From an uncultured Myxococcales bacterium (GTDB lineage Bacteria; Myxococcota_A; Bradymonadia; UBA7976; UBA1532): a stretch of DNA of 15,875 nucleotides. Both the position numbers and the translations under genes were made by a program. Below, piece after piece: positions 14,203-15,875 of this stretch (its first letter is position 1; every line of letters starts with the position of its first letter). The notes beneath the pieces are model-generated. The model did no database searches. It was given only the letters and a program-made list of their open reading frames with translations, and was not told the DNA's origin. Location of the stretch: positions 1 to 15,875 of the forward strand of contig CALBMW010000854.1 of assembly GCA_937896275.1 (NCBI GenBank), written 5' to 3'.

Positions 14203-14707
14203 CGAGCAGACCCTCTGCGGGCACGATGAGCACCTCACCGGCCTGCAAGTCCACGCGCTCGACGAAGTCCGTGACGAACGGCACCAAGTGCTCGCGACCC
14301 CCGCCCTGAATCACCAGGATGTCGGTCGCCCCGTTCGTCATCACGTCCACCACGCGGCCGAGCGGCGTACCGTCCACCGTCCGCGCGCTCAACCCCACGA
14401 GATCGGCGCAGTAGATCTCGTCCGGATCGGCGAGGGGCGCGAAGGCCCCTCGATCTTCATACCAGTCCGCGCCGTTGAGCGCCTCGGCCGCCTCGCGACC
14501 TTCCACGCCGGCGAGGCGGACCACGGCGCTGCGAGCGTCGAGGCGGACCTGTTCGAGCGTGTAGACCGTGAGCTGGTCGGGACGGGTCCCGACCCGGATC
14601 TCGCGGCCCGCGATCAACAACGGGCTCTGTGGGTTGTGCGGCCAGAGCCGGAGCTCACCGCGCACCCCGTGGGCCCTGCCAAAGCGGCCGAAGGGGACCA
14701 ACGCCAC
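14195..14707 (-). CDS. rimM: Ribosome maturation factor RimM
   Basis: RimM binds S19 and helps mature the 30S head. The 170-aa protein begins with the family motif 'GRFGRAHGVRGELRLW' and ends with a PRC-barrel half: 'YCADLVGLSA', 'GTPLGRVVDVMTNGATDILV', 'LVPFVTDFVERVDL' and a GLLD ending. The GTG at 14707 was chosen because it begins 8 bases after the khpA stop with GAGAGG just upstream and puts the GRFG motif at residue 7. The open frame upstream reads through khpA out of frame and is rejected. Confidence 0.95.
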   Translation of the reverse strand: MALVPFGRFGRAHGVRGELRLWPHNPQSPLLIAGREIRVGTRPDQLTVYTLEQVRLDARSAVVRLAGVEGREAAEALNGADWYEDRGAFAPLADPDEIYCADLVGLSARTVDGTPLGRVVDVMTNGATDILVIQGGGREHLVPFVTDFVERVDLQAGEVLIVPAEGLLDG

Positions 14708-14715
14708 GGAACCTC

Positions 14716-14937
14716 TCAGTCGACGAGCTCGAGCCCCGGGGCGCGGCCCCGACCGGCCGAGAGCACCGTCTCGATGGCACGGATCGTACGCCCCTGGCGC
14801 CCGATGACCGCCCCGCGGTCCGCGTCCGCGACGCGCACCTGGATGACGGGCTCGCCGCGCCGGTCGCCCGGCCCCACCTCGACCGCGTCCGGCTCGTCCA
14901 CGATCGCGCGGACGATGTACGTGACGAGATCGATCAC
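14716..14937 (-). CDS. khpA: KH-domain RNA-binding protein KhpA (UPF0109)
   Basis: This 73-aa single-KH-domain protein has the RNA-binding GxxG loop in 'GAVIGRQGRTIRAIETVL' and the family N-terminus 'IDLVTYIVRAIVDEPDAVEV'. In Gram-positive bacteria KhpA pairs with KhpB to bind RNA and affects division and shape; in this lineage its role is inferred only. The start is a GTG at 14937, 5 bases after the rpsP stop. Its place between rpsP and rimM is the normal arrangement outside gamma-proteobacteria. Confidence 0.93.
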   Translation of the reverse strand: MIDLVTYIVRAIVDEPDAVEVGPGDRRGEPVIQVRVADADRGAVIGRQGRTIRAIETVLSAGRGRAPGLELVD

Positions 14938-14942
14938 GCCGC

Positions 14943-15224
14943 TCAGCTCGCGGCGCCGGCGGGGATCTGCTCCCCGGCCGGGGGCTCACGACGAAACCGC
15001 CTGATGAGGCTGGCCGCCGTGTCGCTGGGCTGGGCCCCGACCGACAGCCAGTACTCGAGGCGGTCGACCTTGAAGGAGATCGATGAAGGATCCTTCATCG
15101 GATCGTAGGCACCGACCTGCTCGAGGAACTTGCCGTCGCGCTTGCAACGGCTGTCCGCCGCGACGATGCGGTAATAGGGGCGCTTCTTTGCGCCGAACCG
15201 CTGCAGCCTGATGTGCACCGCCAT
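14943..15224 (-). CDS. rpsP: 30S ribosomal protein S16
   Basis: The 93-aa protein matches S16: 'VHIRLQRFGAKKRPYYRIVA', 'ADSRCKRDGKFLEQVGAYDP' and a basic end in 'IRRFRREPP'. The ATG at 15224 has AGGAG 9 bases upstream; the frame runs to 15356, but that extension crosses the promoter region. It is the first gene of the operon, with a leader of about 105 bases. A 12-bp palindrome ggctccggagcc at 15321-15332 lies at the predicted transcript start. Confidence 0.97.
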   Translation of the reverse strand: MAVHIRLQRFGAKKRPYYRIVAADSRCKRDGKFLEQVGAYDPMKDPSSISFKVDRLEYWLSVGAQPSDTAASLIRRFRREPPAGEQIPAGAAS

Positions 15225-15337
15225 GAAAACCGACTCCTGTCCGTCAGCGGCGACCGTGTCCGGCCGCAGAGGCGAGAGCCCCCTTGCTGCGCATCCTCTG
15301 CTCCACCCCAGGGCCTGGCAGGCTCCGGAGCCCGCGC

Positions 15338-15366
15338 AAACTAGTGGGGGCCCCATCGAATGTCAA
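15338..15366 (-). promoter_or_regulatory. Promoter of the rpsP-yraN operon
   Basis: On the minus strand a perfect TTGACA (15361-15366) is followed after 17 bases by TAGTTT (15338-15343, 3/6). It lies 30 bases past the stop of the preceding gene and about 115 bases before the rpsP start. A perfect -35 with correct spacing at this boundary makes it the best promoter candidate in the gap. Confidence 0.6.
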
Positions 15367-15395
15367 GGGTGCGCGACATGGGCAGCGACGATCGT

Positions 15396-15875
15396 TCAGG
15401 GGCGGTCGAGCATGCTGTCGCGGAGGGTTCGCAGGGCGATCGGACTGCGCGCGCTCACGTCCTCGCGGGCGGCGGGATCGTCGCGCAGGTTCCACAGCCG
15501 CATCTCCCGGTTGCCCGCGCCCCGCAGGAGCCAACCGCCGAAGCGCGCCGCGACTTGATTGCCCAGGCGCGCGTGGCTCGGCTGCGGCGGTAGGGGGAGA
15601 CCGTGGAAGAGCGCGGGCACGAGGTCGATGCCGGGCCACTCGGGGGGCGGCCGGCCGCCCGCCAACACCACCACGGTGCTGGCCAGATCAGCGAGGTCAC
15701 CGCCTCGGGCCACCGGACGCGGGGTGCCCCCATTGCGTCGCCCGGGGTGCCAGACCACGATCGGCACTTGGAAGATCTCGGGCACCAGCGCGTGGCCGTC
15801 CCCCAGGCCGCCGTTCTCGCGCAGCTCCTGCCCGACGCTGCCCGCCACGATGATCGCGGTGTCGTCGGCCACGCC
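15396..15875 (-). CDS. Sulfatase/alkaline-phosphatase-superfamily protein (C-terminal part, 5' end outside window)
   Basis: The frame is open at the window edge and 159 codons plus a stop are visible; the in-frame GTG at 15872 is internal, not a start. The segment 'LRENGGLGDGHALVPEIFQV' followed by 'PIVVWHPGR' and 'DLADLASTVVVLAGG' is the typical C-terminal part of sulfatase-type hydrolases (EHGG...GHG..L.EE..RVPL). It is followed by the usual 'NLRDDPAAREDVSARSPI' tail. Where these enzymes have an Asp-His-Gly or Asp-Asn-Gly metal-binding motif, this protein reads 'VAGSVGQE', so two metal ligands appear to be missing and it may be inactive or divergent. The catalytic Cys/Ser region lies outside the window. 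Substrate and location cannot be told. Confidence 0.75.
   Translation of the reverse strand, partial: GVADDTAIIVAGSVGQELRENGGLGDGHALVPEIFQVPIVVWHPGRRNGGTPRPVARGGDLADLASTVVVLAGGRPPPEWPGIDLVPALFHGLPLPPQPSHARLGNQVAARFGGWLLRGAGNREMRLWNLRDDPAAREDVSARSPIALRTLRDSMLDRP

Noticed and set aside
14708..14989. A 94-residue N-terminal extension of RimM
   Set aside because: It is Arg/Gly/Pro-rich, reads khpA in another frame and has no counterpart in the family; a GTG with a ribosome site lies at 14707.
1..15875. Prophage, insertion sequence, integrase or toxin-antitoxin genes
   Set aside because: No transposase, integrase or phage motif was seen, and base composition looks even; the repeats found are all coding.

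Overview
The window is about two-thirds G+C and gene-dense, and all but one gene lies on the minus strand. Its content suggests a myxobacterium-like member of the former Deltaproteobacteria (Myxococcota or Bradymonadota type). The evidence is an FHA protein with a TonB-like AgmX/PglI C-terminal domain, many TPR proteins and lipoproteins, a cysteine-rich lipoprotein, and the ribosomal/tRNA gene order rpsP-khpA-rimM-trmD-rplS-rnhB-yraN. No tRNA, rRNA, mobile element or CRISPR array was seen.

Layout, in minus-strand transcription order from the right edge. (1) 15396-15875: the C-terminal end of a sulfatase/alkaline-phosphatase-superfamily gene cut by the window edge; its usual Asp-His/Asn metal-ligand pair appears to be replaced. 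(2) 12022-15224: a seven-gene housekeeping operon with a TTGACA promoter in front and tight or 4-base-overlapping junctions. (3) 11393-11821, the only plus-strand gene: a small cysteine-rich lipoprotein, divergent from the next unit and convergent with yraN. (4) 4888-11086: three coupled genes (ATGA and GTGA overlaps) for a 520-aa exported repeat protein, a 1084-aa exported TPR protein and a 462-aa TPR lipoprotein, ending in a hairpin plus T-tract. (5) 2531-4711: a 95-aa exported protein and a 601-aa FHA / membrane segment / TonB-like protein, with their own promoter and a strong terminator. (6) 1478-2347: a 289-aa TPR lipoprotein. (7) 1-1122: the start of a TPR protein with a long acidic, alanine-rich repeat tail that runs off the left edge.

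Units 4 and 5 together match, in order, size and domain content, the gltD-gltE-gltF-gltG part of the Myxococcus gliding (Glt/Agl) envelope machine. In that model GltG sits in the inner membrane with a cytoplasmic FHA domain and a periplasmic TonB-like end. GltD and GltF are periplasmic and GltE is an outer-membrane TPR lipoprotein, so the proteins could form a trans-envelope chain. The first gene of unit 4 may be GltC-like. No motor genes (AglRQS/TolQR type), GltH, GltI or GltJ are visible here, so the function could be gliding or an older envelope function of the same machine. All assignments come from reading the sequence and recalled family knowledge; no search was run.
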